NCBI GenBank assembly: GCA_034509425.1
Contig: JAVTVJ010000558.1
Coordinates: 186,001-250,000, forward strand
From: Eopsaltria australis
Lineage: Eukaryota > Chordata > Aves > Passeriformes > Petroicidae
Reading direction: 5' to 3'
Length of the DNA: 64,000 bases
Position 1 is the first letter of the stretch. Every line of letters starts with the position of its first letter. The translations under genes and the position numbers were made by a program. A model generated the notes under the pieces. It searched no databases. It worked only from the letters and a program-made list of their open reading frames with translations, and was not told the DNA's origin. Shown here piece after piece: positions 62,213-64,000 of the stretch.

Positions 62213-62231
62213 TGGCGCACCGAACAGGGAC
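62213..62231 (+). promoter_or_regulatory. Primer binding site, tRNA-Lys-like
   Basis: TGGCGCACCGAACAGGGAC differs from the lysine-tRNA type PBS used by many class II viruses by one extra A after TGGCGC. It would prime minus-strand synthesis. The insertion may be decay or a variant. Confidence 0.75.
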
Positions 62232-62708
62232 TCCGACCTCTCGGGGTTCCTTGCGAGCGACCTGGATACGCAGCAGCTGTCCGGATAGCGCCTTCAGGAT
62301 GTCGCTCCCCTAGCAAGAACCTCCGCGTTCTAGTGGTGGACTTGCAGGGGCCGTCAGCAACCGTTCTGGAGCGTCTGAAGTGTGTACGTTAGCTGAACGG
62401 ACTGACGAGACCAGAGACCCTTGCTCTTTTGGATGTTTCTCCCTCCGGAGCCGGTGACGGCAACTGAAGCCGGGATCGAGGAACCAAGACCCGCACGGAG
62501 CGGTGAGGTTTGGCGGCTGCGGAACGCAGTGGGAAAGGACAAGGATCCGCGCGCGGCGGCGGAGCTCGGTGCCCGTGATAGCGGCGGGAAAGCCACCGAG
62601 ATCCGAGCGCAGACGGTGAGGTCTAATCCGCGATAGGCAGCGGGAATCAGGCTCGAGGGAGAGTTTTGTACCGTATAAAAAGAGCAAGGAGGCTTTTATT
62701 CGGAGACA
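62232..62708 (+). other. Proviral leader (5' UTR), GC- and CpG-rich
   Basis: Non-coding leader between PBS and gag. GGTGAGGT occurs at 62502-62509 and 62615-62622. Both are splice-donor-like, and each is followed by a related GGC-rich then GCAG.GGGAA block, suggesting an internal duplication. Packaging signals usually lie here but none can be assigned by eye. Confidence 0.6.
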
Positions 62709-63716
62709 ATGGGTATTAAGCTGTCCCGAATAGAGCAGTAGTTTTATGTCCAAGTTAAAGAGACCCTAAAGTTAAAAAACGGGAAAGCTAATAAGAGGGC
62801 TTGGAAACGTTTTGTTAAATGGATCTTTGCCTATGTCCCTCTTGCTTCTGCTTCTTCTGTTAAAACTCTGAGTTTTTGGGAGTTAGTAGAAAAACGTTTA
62901 GAGGCAGTGGAGAGAGAGGGTGATGTTTCTGTCCGGAAATTTTTCCCGTTGTTGATTTTAATTTGTTATACTTTGCGTAATTGTCCTGAAAGTTCGAAAT
63001 CCCCGACTCACCCACCCCACGTTCCTAATTCCCCTTTTCCCAATCCCACTTCCCCGCTGCAGGGAAGCACGCCCCTCAGTTCTCCCCGCTATGAGACTGA
63101 TTCCCTCATAGCGAGCTTCACCCCAAACCCTTTCTCCGAGCCCACAGCCAAACTCGTGCCGGCTGCGCTCCCCCATTGTTCCGAGTTTAAAGATGGCGGC
63201 GGCCTCGTGGCGCCGTGCCTACACCCCTGCGCCCACTGCGCAGCCTCACGCCGAAAGCCCGCGAATCCTCCCAGCCCCTCCCACGGCTCCTTCCCCTTCG
63301 CGTTGATTGGCCCCACGTCGGGCTCCCCCCCCGCGGCCGATGATGTCTTCGCGTCGGGTCCCTCCCCTCGCGCCGGAGGTCCCTGCCCCAGCCCGAGGGA
63401 GATCCCCGCCCCACCGCGAGCCTGGACTGCTCGTATCAACTGCAGTCCCGCCCCTAACCACCGCCCACTTCCAGATCCCCACGCTCCCTCGTTCACACCC
63501 CGGGATTGGGGGCCGAAAAGTGGAGAGGCTGAAGCCTGCGATACAGCCGGTCAGCCAGACCCTGCAGTGGCATCAGGTGTAACAGTGGCCATCAGGGTAA
63601 CAACCCACGATGGGAATCACAGTCACCTGCAGCCTTGCGAGAGCCTTGCAAGGTGGAGAGAGAGCTTGGGAGAGAGTCTCCTCACTTTGAAGGTGTGCTG
63701 GTCCCATCTGACATAA
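62709..63716 (+). pseudogene. Gag-like reading frame of the endogenous provirus, broken
   Basis: Starts ATG-GGT, giving the Met-Gly start typical of a myristoylated retroviral matrix protein. A TAG at 62739-62741 (codon 11) interrupts it. The same frame is then open to TAA at 63714-63716, about 324 codons. The first roughly 90 codons after the stop are Lys/Trp/Leu-rich and matrix-like. From about 62997 the frame becomes very Pro/Ser/Ala-rich, as in the linker region of class II Gag. No capsid major homology region or zinc knuckle is in the window, so Gag is not complete. Around the TAA a different frame is open (see 63534). The early stop makes a full product unlikely. A downstream ATG at 62907 could start a shorter product, but there is no evidence that it does. 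Confidence 0.75.
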
Positions 63717-64000
63717 AAACAATCCTGACAGGCATTTTAGTTAAGGTTCAGTATTGGGTGTGGGAAAAGATATGGAAGCAGCAGCTTCAAAGCCTGCTGA
63801 ACAGTTCTAATCACCCTCAACCTAAGTCTTCCACAGGCTCCTGGACACCACATGCTCCATCCCATTCGGGAAACGGATCGGCACCGTGCTCCTCAAAGAA
63901 ATTAAAAGCTGAATCCACTGTGTCCTGCTCTCCATCACCACCCATGCCACTGGAGACCCCATCAGAGGCGATCCCAGATGACCAGTCACTTGAACCACGA
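63534..64000 (+). other. Second open frame overlapping the gag end, runs off the window
   Basis: Codons starting at positions equal to 2 mod 3 are open from about 63534 to the window end, roughly 465 nt, overlapping the end of the first gag frame by about 180 nt. It holds a Trp/Gln-rich patch near 63755-63800 and then Ser/Pro-rich sequence. It may be the continuation of Gag after a frame change, but no diagnostic domain is visible. Confidence 0.45.

Larger units (their letters stand above)
61637..64000 (+). mobile_element. Endogenous class II (ERVK-like) provirus, 5' part
   Basis: An LTR (61637-62209), a lysine-tRNA-type primer binding site (62213-62231), a GC/CpG-rich leader and a gag-like frame occur in proviral order. 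The element leaves the window before pol, env and the 3' LTR, so its completeness and TSD cannot be judged. The PBS type and the myristoylation-type gag start point to betaretrovirus-like class II. The gag start region is broken by an early stop. Confidence 0.85.

Noticed and set aside
61861..62313. 150-codon open frame
   Set aside because: Covers U3, R and U5 of the proviral LTR and crosses the PBS, so it is not a gene.
63089..63496. Minus-strand open frames opposite gag
   Set aside because: Shadow frames of the Pro-rich GC-rich gag region.
1..64000. tRNA, rRNA and known microRNA genes
   Set aside because: No cloverleaf with box A/B sequence or rRNA core was recognised by eye. A covariance-model scan would be decisive but was not available.

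Overview
This is vertebrate nuclear DNA, almost certainly from a bird. Three things support this: AT-rich non-coding sequence, several CR1-type LINE fragments with the usual avian 3' end, and many avian-style endogenous retrovirus LTRs. No prokaryotic gene arrangement, tRNA, rRNA or CRISPR array was seen. These calls come from reading the sequence and from remembered family features. No database search was run.

The only host gene recognised is the 3' end of GRM8 (metabotropic glutamate receptor 8), on the + strand. Positions 1-14073 are the last part of an upstream GRM8 intron. The exon at 14074 encodes transmembrane helix 7 and the start of the cytoplasmic tail. It can be used in two ways. 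Reading through the donor at 14321 gives an mGlu8b-like tail that stops at 14364. Splicing to 21522 gives an mGlu8a-like tail that stops at 21571. Poly(A) signals lie between 21855 and 22061. The rest, 22.1-61.6 kb, looks like a gene desert.

The second theme is LTR retroelements. About fifteen LTRs or LTR-like units are visible. Eight are flanked by exact 5-bp target-site duplications (TSDs), as expected for ERVL-type integration. One has an exact 6-bp TSD and another a probable one, as expected for class II/ERVK. One roughly 572-bp family occurs four times (15.5, 24.9, 45.3 and 57.2 kb). Two LTRs lie in the GRM8 intron that separates the two alternative C-termini, and one lies antisense just beyond the GRM8 poly(A) signals. 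At 56.7-58.0 kb there is a three-layer nest: an LTR inside an LTR-like unit inside a CR1 copy.

The right edge (61637-64000) is the 5' part of an endogenous class II (ERVK/betaretrovirus-like) provirus: a 5' LTR, a lysine-tRNA-type primer binding site, a GC-rich leader, and a gag reading frame broken by an early stop. It runs off the window. No clearly new multi-gene system is present. The most interesting leads are the interaction of LTRs with alternative GRM8 3' ends, the long LTR with its own promoter, donor and poly(A) signals, and a few unexplained strong inverted repeats.
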